From positions 51,738-115,737 of the forward strand of contig PS015106.1 of NCBI GenBank assembly GCA_048213135.1: a stretch of DNA of 64,000 bases, written 5' to 3'. The translations under genes and the position numbers were made by a program. Source of the stretch: Reclinomonas americana ATCC 50394 (taxonomy: Eukaryota; Jakobida; Jakobea; Jakobida). Under the pieces are notes generated by a model. That model saw nothing but the letters and a program-made list of their open reading frames with translations, was not told the DNA's origin and searched no databases. Shown in pieces: positions 9,525 to 21,229 of this stretch; position 1 is the first letter of the stretch, and each line of letters begins with the position of its first letter.

Positions 9525-12500
9525 TTATTCCTCGCCGGAGCGAGGCAGTTGGAGTGGTGCCAGTCTAACTGGCACAAAATGCCTCCCTTCATCCCCAAGC
9601 TCACTCGGGTCACTGGAATCGAAAAAGGCGGAGTTTGTGACGCCGGTTGGCGACATGGTTGTGGGCGACAGCGGCTCCGCGTCCAAGGCCGCTCCATCGA
9701 TCTCGGCCTCGTCAAGCACACTGGCGACGATTTCGAAATTCACGCCGCGTCGACACCACTCGCGCACGTCAAGGCCGTCGACTGCCTCGTGCTCGAGGCC
9801 GGCAAACTGGCCTTCGTCAATGTTCGACGAGCCGGCAAGCAGGACCACAAACTCGTCAAAGTCAATGCACTGTAAGCAGCAAAAGGCGAGTCTGTGTCAG
9901 CAGTTGCACAGAGAGCGGAAGTGAGAGATTTTAGGCACGGGTGCACGCAACTCCGTCGCCGTCGTCGTCAAACTCTGTGGTCATGGCCACGAGGTCGGCG
10001 TACGACCGCATCTCCCCGACTTCTTCGAGAATGGCACGCAGTTCGTCCTGGTCGATCTTGCCACTGCCGTCGGCATCGTACGTGTTGAACACCTCGCGCA
10101 GCTCTTCCACCGAAGACCCTTGCAGCGATGACACANNNNNNNNNNNNNNNNNNNNNNNNNNNNNNNNNNNNNNNNNNNNNNNNNNNNNNNNNNNNNNNNN
10201 NNNNNNNNNNNNNNNNNNNNNNNNNNNNNNNNNNNNNNNNNNNNNNNNNNNNNNNNNNNNNNNNNNNNNNNNNNNNNNNNNNNNNNNNNNNNNNNNNNNN
10301 NNNNNNNNNNNNNNNNNNNNNNNNNNNNNNNNNNNNNNNNNNNNNNNNNNNNNNNNNNNNNNNNNNNNNNNNNNNNNNNNNNNGGTTGCTGCTCATATGT
10401 AACGCTGCGCAACTTTTGCATATCGTCCTTCGAGATGACAAAGGTGGCCTTGCGGTACACGTGCCCGAACTCGTCCAGAATAATGGCCACCACCAGGTTG
10501 AGGAACACAAAGGCCAGGAAGGCGTACACAAACACGAAGAATATGTACACCAGAGCCGGTTGGCCGCAGTTGGGCTCCGCACAAAACGGTTTTTGCACCG
10601 CAAGGTCGCGCATGACGCACTGCCAGTTGTCGGCTGAGGGGGAGCGCACGTGTCACAAGGGCGGTAAAACAAACGCACAGCGGTTATAGACACAAAAGAC
10701 GAAACCAGTTGTCACCCGCATGACCGTCAAGAAGGCGGGCACGAAGGAGCGGAAGTTGGCCTGTCGGTTGAGGCAGCTGCCGAAGCGTACGGTGCCGAAC
10801 TGTTGCACGCCGAGTGTCGCGAAAATCACCACAAAGATGAAGAACACAAATGTGGTGTTGATCAGTCGCGGCAGCGCGGAACTGTACGAAAGTTCGAGGG
10901 TTAGACGCAGATATAACACGGCGTTCTCGTCGAGCAGTCAGGGAGCACGCAACATCAAGGTCTCGAAGATGAGCCGCGTCGGCCGGTAAATGTGCACGAG
11001 ACGCAGAATTCGCAAGATGCGCGAAATGTCTTGAATGGCGTACCCCACCGACGCCACCTCAGACACACTGCTGAATGTCATGAACCAGCCGAGCCAGGAG
11101 CCGACAATGATGGAAAAGTCAAACACATGCCATCCCGATTGCATGAAATATCCGCTGTGTGCAGATAGGCAGACGCATCCTGTCAGTCTCGCGCAGCAAC
11201 TCTAAAGCACGCACAAATTCAATAAGAAAACGCACCCTGGTAGATAGGCTGTCATGCGAATCACGGCTTCGACAGTGAACACGGCGAGGAACATGAAGTT
11301 TCCGATGTTGATGGCATCCGAGACAGCCTGCGACTGACCAAAGTGGCGCACTGCCAACAGGGCGGTGTTGCCGACCACACAAAAGAGGATGGCACTGCAT
11401 CGCGCACAATATTATCGAATGCTGTCTTTCTTGTGAAGAGGCAAGAAGAGCAGCAAGAGAGACGCAACGGCTCAAACCACTTGCTTTCGCAGCAAGCCAA
11501 TGCCAGTTTACGGACGCGGCTGCGCGCTTCGCGTGCCGTCGGTGGCAGTGCCTGGAGCAGAATGCCACGTCGAATGTCGCGCCACGCACGCTGCGTATCG
11601 GTGAGATACGCAGTACCCACTTGCATTTGCATGTTCTGAACCACGATGGCGATGAAGATGTTGACCAGGAAAAAGTTGGCGGTGAGCACGAAAGCCACAA
11701 AGAACACCGAGTAGTAGGGGGCGCTGTTGGTGACCGGTGCCTGGCCTTGGCCTGTCATGCTGGTCGTGGCCCACAAGACCGGTGTCCAGTTGCTGAGAGT
11801 GGATGACTCGAACAGAACCAGCAGCGAATTGGCGGTGTTGTCGAAATTGTAGTATGGTGTCTTCCACGTGCGCGGAGCCACCACTCCAAGCGAGTTGGTG
11901 TAGTAGCCGAAACAACTGGTCTGATTGAGTGCACTATCGCTGCATCGGTAGAGACCGCCAGCGAACAAGTTGACGCCAAACAGGGCAAACAGGAGGTAGA
12001 TGAACAAGCCGACAATGGCGACGTTGAGTAGCTGACTGGAGGCCTTGCCGAGAGATTCGAGCACAACCTGTGCGCCTGGGAGGAGAGAGACAATTGACGG
12101 TAAGGGAGTGACGGCGATGTGATGCAGAGAACAAAACGCACCTCGATTCCGTTTGAAGAGACGGAGTACTTTCAAGCAGCGAAGCGCGTCGAAACCGGCA
12201 ATATGCAGCAATTCACCGTACAGTTCGATGAGCAGCAGCAGATCCAGCCAGTTCCACTTGCTACGCAGATAGCCGTCGGGGCTGAAGAGGACGCCGTGTG
12301 CCACTGTCTTCAACACAAAGTCCAACGAGAACACCACCGCCAGCACGTAGTTGGTGATGTTGAGTGCACGCAACACATCCGGCGAGTTGTCATCGTCAGC
12401 GTGATTCAGAATCAGGAACGCCAGCGTCACCAATGTGGCCAGCAACACTGTCCAGTTCCACACCGTGGATTCCACCCACACATGAGCGATTTTGCGGACG

Positions 12501-15500
12501 GTGTTGTTGGGCCCGAGCCAGCCGAACGAATAATCGGGGAATTGGTTGTCTGCAAGCAAGTGCTGTGCGTGAGCCATCACCCGATACACAGCTACCTTCC
12601 ATAGCAGTGACGCAACTCAAGATCGACTTGTACCGATCAGTCTCGCCCAGACCATTCAGCCTAGTCACCTTGGTCATGCTGCAGTGATCGATGATCAGAC
12701 AACATAGTTCTGGCATGGCGGTGCACACGACAGTAAGGGCGGTTCCTCACCTGCTCATCTTGTCGTCCTTCTTAGGCGCTTTTTCCGGATCCACATCGTC
12801 AACTGCTTCCTCTTCTGCCTGCTCAACGACGAAGCCGCAGCCAATCAACAGACTGCGACCGCACGTCCGCTTCGTCGGTTGCTTGATCTTGCGAGCGCGA
12901 ACAGTAGTCTTTTCCCATCGTGAGGCATCGTAGTACATCTTGCAGCGGCGCTCGTACTCCTCTGGGGTCTGTCCCGGTGGTCCACTGTCATCCGAACCTA
13001 TCAGCAAACCACAGAGCTTGTGAGTTGTCTTCTCTTACAGAACACAGGCTGACTTTGCAACATGTATCCGCAACTCGACGAAGAGGAATAACCGTCGTCG
13101 TCGTCCTCTGGCTCGCCCTTCTCGGACGGAATCGCAGCCGATTGAACAGATGCCGCTGACACCAGAAGCGTCGGCTTGTTGGCTGCCGACACGAACAAAC
13201 TGTCGGTTCGTGACTTGCCAAACTGCGCAATGTTGCTCGTGCTGTCGGCCATGCTTCCGACAGCTGGCAGCACCTTGCCACGCGTGCTCTGCTTGGACGA
13301 CGGTCGTGAGCTCTGCTTCGATGACGGCCGTCCACTCCTCCGCGCCGTGTGTTCCTCTCGCGGCTGGCAAAACATGATGCGGAACAGTCGTCGTAGCGCC
13401 ATGTAGAGGCGGAACAGGGTGGTGATAGGCAACTGCGCAGTGTTCACACGCACACCAACATCAGTCAACATGGATCACCAAAGAGGAGTGTGGGAGGAAT
13501 GCGAAACCTTTCTCTTGCCGCTTGCCTCGACATCCATCACCTCCTGCTGCTGCATGCGCTGCTTGGTGTCTTGGTCGACATCGAACGCCTCGACGATGAT
13601 GGCCAAGAACAGGTTGATGACAATGACTGGTGAGAGAAAGCACAAAGCAGTGTGAGACTGCCTGTGGATTCCACCCTTCCAAAATCATCACAGCATACGC
13701 AACATTTGGCAAAGAGAATGTAACACACAAAGTAGAGGATCGTCGACAACAGGCGCTCGCTCATCAGTGGGTAAATGAGATATGGCCAGCCGTCTGCCGA
13801 CATTAGCTGGAACGGAAGCGTTATCATGCGTGTGAGAAAGAAGACGGATGACCATAGACTGCTCTTGAAGCCTGCAGCACAGACCTGAAATGCAACAATC
13901 AAGGCCTCCCAAAAAGTGGTAAACTGCCCGTACGATGTCGGAATGACCAAGTCGCCGAACAACTGCATGCCGATGATGCCGAACACGATCAACACAAAGG
14001 CGATGAAGATGAACACGTTGAGGATGCCTTCGATCGAGTTGCTGAGCTTGCTCTGTTGAGTGACGCAACACAGAACAGTGCAGGTGTAAGCAAGACAGAT
14101 AAACAGTATGCGTCTGCGTTTGTATGACACGCCACGCACAATCAGTTCTCGTGGTCCCTTGAGACGCCGGAACAGTTTGAACAGGCGGAGCAAACGGAAC
14201 GAGCGCAGCAGACTGAGATTCGACGAGGCCAGTACGACGCTGATTACCGAAGCGACCACCACCACGAAATCAAACAGGAAGCGCCCTGGATGCCACACAT
14301 CTAGCAGTTAGTCGCACTGACATTATGAAGAAAAGGAACGAGAACGAATGCCGCACCCCAGCGGAAGTACTCGAGCGGGTTGCCGAGTGCGCACATGATG
14401 AGAACCATCTCCAGCGCAAACACGCAGGTGAATGCGATTTCCGAAATGTCTGCGTCACGGACGCAGAGCAGTTAAGTATCGCGCCCAGCGAGAAGCACTC
14501 ACGAGCGCAAACGCACTGAGAAGTTCCATGAGTGCGTTGTCGGCCGGATATCTGTAGAGCACCATGAACGCCGTGTTGGCCACTGTGGGAAAAGAGGGGG
14601 AGTGGTCAGATGCAGTTCAACTGGGTAGATGATCTGCCTACGAACCGATGAACAAGCTGATGACAATCTCAAACGATGGCGACAGAATCCAGCGCTGAAG
14701 TCTGTGGACCCATTCGTAGCTGCCAATCAGGCGCATGCGGCTGAGCGGAGTTACTTCGTCTTCCACGTCGATCACAACAACGGTAGAGATGTCCTCGGTA
14801 CTCTTGGTGCGTCCAAACGCCACTGAGTTTCCCACACTCGGTCGTGCTCCTGCCGGCCACATTTCTCCCACAGAAGTGCTCGAGTACTGCACAAACAAGT
14901 GAGCGACATGCTGGTGGTGGCAGGAGAAGAAACAGGAGTACATCCACGAACCGCGCCGCCAGCCATGATGCGTCGACGAGCGACTTCCGCCAGTTCCTGT
15001 CAGCATCGAGTACAGTGAGTCGCTTATAATGCATCATTGTCGGAAACGCAGTCGCTGCTGACCTCTGAAGTAATCTGCAGAAACGAAATGCAATGCGCAG
15101 AAATGAGAAACGTTGCGAAAACACAGATTTCAGACGAAAAGAACTCACTCCTCGGGCTCGCACAAGATCTTCCTCCTGATCAGGAAGCTGAAACGACATA
15201 CGGAAGAAATGAGTTGAACAAGCTGTGAAGGTATTGAGAAGGCGAAAGGGATTCTGCTACGCACCGACTCCACCGACAACTGGTTCTGACTCGGGACAAT
15301 CTGCAGAGGCTGCAACACATGTGAGAAAACCAGAGACAACATTGGAGGAGTGACGTTTTTTGCTTCACATACCTGCACACTGGCGGCGTCATCCCTGCTT
15401 GAGAATCCCTCACTCACCTGCGACTTGCGTCGCACAACGCGCACTGTCGCCTGCTGCACAGAGCCCGATCTGGCCGACTCTGCATGACCCATAGAGTAAC

Positions 15501-17704
15501 ATGAGAGACTGACGCGCTCGCAAGATGCCCTCTTTTCCACACACGTACCCAGCGGATTGGGCGACAGGCGGTCCGTGAGTAGTGGCGATTGACGACCTTG
15601 CAGTCGCGGAGAAATGCCGCCGCGGAGGGTGACCGGATTCGGCGCCTCGACCGCTTCTGCGTCGAGGAGCGACGGCACACTGCGTTCCGTCATCAAGTCC
15701 GGCGTGACCGCACGAACACGGTTTCCGACAGATTGTGCGTGCCGCGCGGACAGCAATGTCGACGGTCGCCGTGCCGATGCCAGGAGACTAGCTTCGGTGA
15801 GAGTCGCTCCAGGCAGATTCGACTCCGCCACTCTCTCGACCGCCTGCGTCGGCGGGGGCGCCCATTGATCGGTAACGGGAATGCGGGTGAAGTCGTATGA
15901 GCTTCGCACGTCCACGTCAGCCACCGATGCCCGTCGAATGCCGGCAAGCGATCCACGCCGTACGACTACAAAGTCGGGTCGTGGTGACGTCTGCGCGTCG
16001 TTGATGTCGTGTCCTTCCAGGCGCACGCGGAAGCCGATGCGGCTGTCTCGTCGACTCATGTTTCGCTGGGAGAACTTGGCACTGATGGCAGCCACTGACG
16101 ACCTTCGTCGTGGCGTGGATGCACTTCCCGGAGCTGCGCTGTCCAGTCGTCGTTTTGAGCTGTTGTATGGTGCTCATTTTTCAGTGACCATTTTCTGCAG
16201 TGACCGCGCACACAACAGAGATAGATAAACAAACCTCTGTTGTGACACAAAGCCGGATTCACCACGGGCACGAATGCGTGCAAACGTCTCACTGATCACG
16301 GCGACGAAGAGATTGACCGCGATGCTGCATTGGTGTCGCAGGCAGGTGAGACAAGGAAATGTAACGCGTTGTCGTGAAAGCCGCCCAGCGCACGCAACAA
16401 GCAAAGCAGCACCACAAGAATCATGTTGTACAAGAGGCTGTAGGAGAATGTGGCATCCATCTGCGTGCAAGACAGTGTTAGAGCGCTCGTGTGACGCATG
16501 CCGGCGGCGTTTCAAGCGCACGGCACGTGCAGACCTCGGCATACATAAAGTCGGTCCATCCGATTAGTGTCAGCGTGTGCAACACCGCCATCATGGCGCT
16601 TCCCATGTTGTCAAAGTGCGCAAAGTATGGAGGATTTCCGTAATCCTGTGCATGTACACGGAGGTGAGTGAGGGCAAGTCGCGCGCATTCATATTTCGGA
16701 AGCTATCAACAAGACGTACCGCCATGCACTGCTGCTGACCGGGACATTGAAAGCCCTGTGTGCCTTGTGGTGGAACATACGGCGGCTGGGATGGATACGA
16801 GCGTGCTGTCGTTTTCCAGTGCACACCGACCACGAAAACTGCCGCTGAACATCACCAGGCCAATGATTGCAAAGAGCGTCACCGTGACCAGCAGGAAGAG
16901 GGAGACGTTGATCAGCAGCGACAGAGACTCGCGCAGGCTCTCCAGGATGGCACGCATGCCCTTCAGCATCTTGATAGCGCGCAGCGGTCGAATGGCACGC
17001 AGCGCACGAATGGCCGACAGTGAGACACTCACTTCGGCGGTCATGGCAATCCACGAAGTGACCAGAATGATAAAGTCCAAGCGGTGCCACGGATTCCGCA
17101 GATACGAGTGTTTGTGCAGCACTGCTCCGAGTGCCACTATTTTCAAGCCCACCTCCGCCGTGAAGAAGACCAGCATGTAAAAGTCAATCTGGTACAGCAC
17201 GTGCTGAAAGCCCTTGGCCGATGACATGGTCAAACGCGGGTCCTCGGCCGCCAGCGTCACCACACTGAGAATCACCACGGTGTAGACGATAAAGTCGCAC
17301 ACTGGATGGAAGAGTGCAGCAGCGAGCCACTTGCGAAACACGTTGTCGGCCGACACCAGCCACAATGAGCGTGAATGGAGCTCATATTTCGGTTCTGGTG
17401 CCACGGGTGCTGCTGCTGCTGCTGCTGCTCCTCCCGTGTCGTCCGTCGATATGTTGGAACTGCTGGTGCGACGTGCGGGCGAAGCGCATCGTGAGGCGTT
17501 GCGCGTGGCGGTGGCCTGCGGGGTTCACACAGCATGCGTTGGCAATCAGTGTGGGGTGAGTTTTGGGACACGTGCACTCACCGGACTCTTCAGCTCATCC
17601 TCTGTGAAGAACTGCACCGACTTGCGCTGCACTATCGGCGCAAGCGACAGATGTTGCCTCGGCGTGGTGCCGAGGCCGCCACTGCTCTCACTTGTCAGTC
17701 CATC
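9525..17704 (-). CDS. Four-domain voltage-gated cation channel alpha subunit with C-terminal EF-hands
   Basis: Plasma-membrane channel of the Cav/Nav/NALCN superfamily, read right to left. Domain I (about 17400-16280) has an S4 with regular arginines (AIRALRAIRPLRAIKMLKG). Domain II (about 14730-13540) has LLRSFRLLRLFKLFRRLKG, domain III (about 12590-11520) ALRCLKVLRLFKRNR, and domain IV (about 11400-10400) ISRILRILRLVHIYRPTRL. Each ends in an S6-like segment (NLFVAVI; VIVINLFLAIIVEAF; FFLVNIFIAIVV; FLNLVVAIILDEF). Pore loops read TLIGWTD, MSADGWP, TLSNWTP and, across an intron, TTADNW. The I-II linker is long, Ser/Arg-rich and probably disordered. Beyond a 248-bp gap two complete EF-hand loops follow (DADGSGKIDQDE, and DDDGDGCIDFDE across an intron), then a tail ending at TAA 9525-9527. 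The initiating Met was not fixed. One gene is the simplest reading; the gap leaves the EF-hand linkage inferred. Confidence 0.9.
10136..10383. other. Assembly gap (N) inside the channel gene
   Basis: 248 unknown bases between domain IV S6 and the EF-hands. They presumably hide the proximal C-terminal tail. Confidence 1.
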
Positions 17705-18082
17705 ACGCACATGTGCAAAAAAGAGGTGTGTGTGTGTGTGTGACACACACGCACGCGCGCAACTCTGTCTCTCTGTTCATGGGAGGGCGTGGGGGAGAAC
17801 GGCGACACGCTTCCTCACTTGCGCGGCCGAATAAACCGTCTTCTCGCCTTTTCTCACAGGAAACTCAAAAATCAATTGAATGCGCGCGACCGTTAGGACT
17901 GTTTCGATCGGTTTGGTGTGACGTGGCCGAGGAGCTCCCGGTGCGCACGTACACAACGCTGACCACAAGCACGCAGAAAGAAGGGGAGGGGGAGGAGGAG
18001 GGAGAAGAGGAGACTATCCAAGGTTGGGGTGCTTGGACATACCCGTATGAAATGCAATGTACCCGGCATGTCACGAGCAGTT
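17705..18082. other. Intergenic stretch between two leftward genes
   Basis: It lies upstream of the channel and downstream of the ABCG stop at 18083. It contains TG/CA runs (17726-17756) and an AG-rich tract (17977-18010) and should hold the channel promoter and perhaps a short first exon. I see no supportable coding exon. Confidence 0.5.
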
Positions 18083-21000
18083 TCATTGCTCGACATTGCG
18101 GCGCAAGAGCAGGGGGATAACGGCCAAAATCCGATAGACGACGGGCAGCAGGATGCACAGCAGCATGTTCTGCAACTGACCGTCGGCCGTGAAGCCGAAT
18201 GTCGCCAGCACTGCGCGACGCACCGAGTGAGCAAGTCGTGCTCAAAAAAAGCAGTATTTTTTCATGCTTGCCGAAAATGGCAGTTTTCATCTGCAGGTCA
18301 CACACACCTTGTGCACCGTTCTGAATGGGACACTGGCCGTTGGGCAAGCGCTCGCTGTCGGTGCATGTGAATNNNNNNNNNNNNNNNNNNNNNNNNNNNN
18401 NNNNNNNNNNNNNNNNNNNNNNNNNNNNNNNNNNNNNNNNNNNNNNNNNNNNNNNNNNNNNNNNNNNNNNNNNNNNNNNNNNNNNNNNNNNNNNNNNNNN
18501 NNNNNNNNNNNNNNNNNNNNNNNNNNNNNACTGGGAGCACACTGCAGGTACGCGACGCAACAGGCAGCAGCAGCACAAATCGTGCCCAGGAAATATGGAC
18601 CGGCAAGAGCCTGTGCGTCGTGTTGATTTTTGTGAGGGTCTCCCACTCGCTTTCCCATTCACAGCAACGAGCCAAACCTCGTAAATGAGACCGATGCGAT
18701 CGTGCACGCCGTTCTGATCGTTACCGAGGCGAAAGATGAAAGCCATCATGATCACGGAGAAGGCGATGAGACCGGCCATGCGGTTTCCAGTGTTGGTGAA
18801 ATCGCGCATCAGCCCGCGGAACATGCGACCGGTGAGCAAGAACACGGCGCGGAAAAAGTTGGCGCGATGCATCGACACTAACGACGCACAGTGGATGCAC
18901 GATCAGCGCAGAGTGGAAAGGGCAAGGGCGTGCAAAAAATCGCAACATTGGGACAGCTGCTTGGGATCAGCGCGTTCGTCGTGGCGGCGGCCGCCGGCCG
19001 CGGCCACCAACGGAGACAAGTCGTCGGATTCCGAGACATCGCTCAGCGTGTGAGTCAGAGCACTGCCAGTAGTGCTTGTGCGTCGTGGTCGCTTGACAAC
19101 AGCCTGCTGCTGCTCCACATCGCTCTTGATGGCGCGTGTGGCGAACATGCGTCTCCTCATGTCGGAGTCGGCATAGTGCCGCGCGAGGTCCTCCAGTCTC
19201 TGCGTCGTCGCCGTTTCCAGTTCTGGTGTGCGACGATCGACCGTGGCCAGATCAACTGTGACACGCGAGAGGTGAGTCTGCGACAGAGGCTGCGAAAAAA
19301 GAAAGCAACACAGGCTCACTTGCAAAGTCGGCTGGATTGGTGTAGATGCCGCACTCGTAGCCGACTGCTCTTGGTGGGTGAGTACACTTCTTTGTCTCTC
19401 TTGTGCACGTCGGAGCAACACAATCATCAGCAATTGCGACGGAACTGCGTGAGAAATAGTCGACCAGGTCGGCGGCCGGACCAAAGTAGGCCACACGACC
19501 CTCACTCAGCACCATGACCACGTCAAACAGTTCTGCGCAATACACGATAAGTGGGATGAAGTTGGGAAGCCAGCGGCACGCTGCATGTACACACCATAAA
19601 TGTCCGAGCGAGGCTGGTGAACTGCATTCGACGACGAGGAGAAGGAGGATGAGCGAGCGAGTAATTTTTGGCCTGCAGACAAAGAGGGAACACACCCGTA
19701 CACACGACCGTGTGCCCATCGCGAGCCAGATCACCCAGCGACTCCATGACATGGTGGCTGGTGAAGGCGTCCAAGCCGGTGGTGGGCTATGCAATAACAC
19801 CGGAGTTAACCAAGAACACAGGCGCGACGCAAGGCACACACACTGCAAACCTCGTCCAGCAGGAGCAAGCCTGTGCGCACAAGTCAAGATATCAGCGGAA
19901 GAAGCAACAGCGACGGCAAAAGAAAAAGGAAACGCAACTGGGATTTGTGATTAGCTGAATGCCGATTGTTGTGCGACGACGCTCGCCTCCGCTGATTCCC
20001 CGCTGCGAAGCAAAAGAGCATGAGAGCACTTGTTCAGCAGGTGACGAGACCACCGCACGTACGCAACATGCAGCTCATCGCCCACTCGCCGATCGGCACA
20101 GTGCAGCAGACCGAGCTCACTCAGCACCTGATTCNNNNNNNNNNNNNNNNNNNNNNNNNNNNNNNNNNNNNNNNNNNNNNNNNNNNNNNNNNNNNNNNNN
20201 NNNNNNNNNNNNNNNNNNNNNNNNNNNNNNNNNNNNNNNNNNNNNNNNNNNNNNNNNNNNNNNNNNNNNNNNNNNNNNNNNNNNNNNNNNNNNNNNNNNN
20301 NNNNNNNNNNNNNNNNNNNNNNNNNNNNNNNNNNNNNNNNNNNNNNNNNNNNNNNNNNNNNNNNNNNNNNNNNNNNNNNNNNNNNNNNNNNNNNNNNNNN
20401 NNNNNNNNNNNNNNNNNNNNNNNNNNNNNNNNNNNNNNNNNNNNNNNNNNNNNNNNNNNNNNNNNNNNNNACAGCCAACAACGTACTCGTTTCTCCTTCT
20501 CACGCCGGGTAAGCGTCTGCGGCAGTCGAAACTCGGCGGCATACGTCAGTGTCTCCCGCACCGTCAGGTAATGCAAGAGACTGTCGGATTGCACCACATA
20601 GCCGGCGACTCGATCCCACAGTGAGCGCGAGTACGGCACTCCATTGACGGTCACCGAGCCACTCTCCAGTCGCAGCGCCTTGGCCAGGCGACCGGCCAAC
20701 AGATTCAACAGACTCGTCTTGCCTGCATATGCATCAGTCATTTTTTCATGCATGATCAGTCTTTCCCTCATGCGCATTTCTCACACCTGATCCACTGCCA
20801 CCGACAATGGCCATGAGCTGACCAGGCATGACACGACCACTGACATTGTCGAGAATCACGCGACCTTGACGCGAGGCACCACCAGTGCTCTTCTGAATGA
20901 TTGGCGCACGCACAGTCACATTGCTGAACTCCAGTGTCAATGGCACTGTCTCGCGACTGCAGTGAGACAAGAGTGTGTCAGTGGCACAGGCGAGCGAGTG

Positions 21001-21139
21001 AGAGCAGAGACACACACACACACACAGACTTGAGAATGCGAGCGAGTGCCACAGAAGAGTCGTCGTTCACGGAATGCCCGTCGACGGAGCCCGAGGTCAC
21101 ACCACCACCGGCAGACAGCAGTCGAGTGCGCTCGTTCAT
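18083..21139 (-). CDS. ABCG-family half-transporter (leftward copy)
   Basis: ATP-driven membrane transporter with the nucleotide-binding domain first, then the membrane domain, as in White/ABCG. ATG at 21137-21139 opens exon 1 (MNERTRLLSAGGGVTSGS...). The first intron starts with GTCTGTG and the next exon gives VPLTLEFSNVTV. Walker A is rebuilt across an intron as GGSGSGKTSLLN. The signature is GISGGERRRTTIGIQ (about 20005-19960). Walker B is GLLLLDE with PTTGLDAFTS across the next intron. The H-loop region is VHQPRSDIYG. A Thr/Arg-rich linker leads to membrane segments (GLIAFSVIMMAFIFRLGN), a Cys-containing outer loop (CTDSERLPNGQCPI), and a last segment (LCILLPVVYRILAVIPLLL) ending RRNVEQ and TGA at 18083-18085. 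Gaps at 18373-18529 and 20135-20470 remove part of each domain. The substrate cannot be told. Confidence 0.92.
18373..18529. other. Assembly gap (N) in ABCG membrane domain
   Basis: 157 unknown bases within the leftward ABCG gene, between transmembrane exons. Confidence 1.
20135..20470. other. Assembly gap (N) in ABCG ATPase domain
   Basis: 336 unknown bases in the leftward ABCG gene, between the Q-loop region and the signature motif. Confidence 1.
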
Positions 21140-21229
21140 TTGCACTCACTGATGCACACAAACACAACACAACACAGACGGAGGACGGAGACTGACAAAC
21201 GAAACTCCGACGACTGTGACTAACAAACA
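21140..21229. promoter_or_regulatory. 90-bp shared divergent promoter of the two ABCG genes
   Basis: The start codons at 21139 (-) and 21230 (+) are separated by only these 90 bases, so both 5' UTRs and core promoters must fit here or overlap the genes. The sequence is rich in CACAACACAA-type and GGACGGAG motifs. I see no clear TATA box. That it is regulatory follows from position only. Confidence 0.6.

Noticed and set aside
9870-10135. EF-hand pair as an independent calmodulin-like gene
   Set aside because: No start or stop separates it from the channel in the readable sequence, and the tail position matches Cav/Nav architecture. Kept as part of the channel, with the gap noted.
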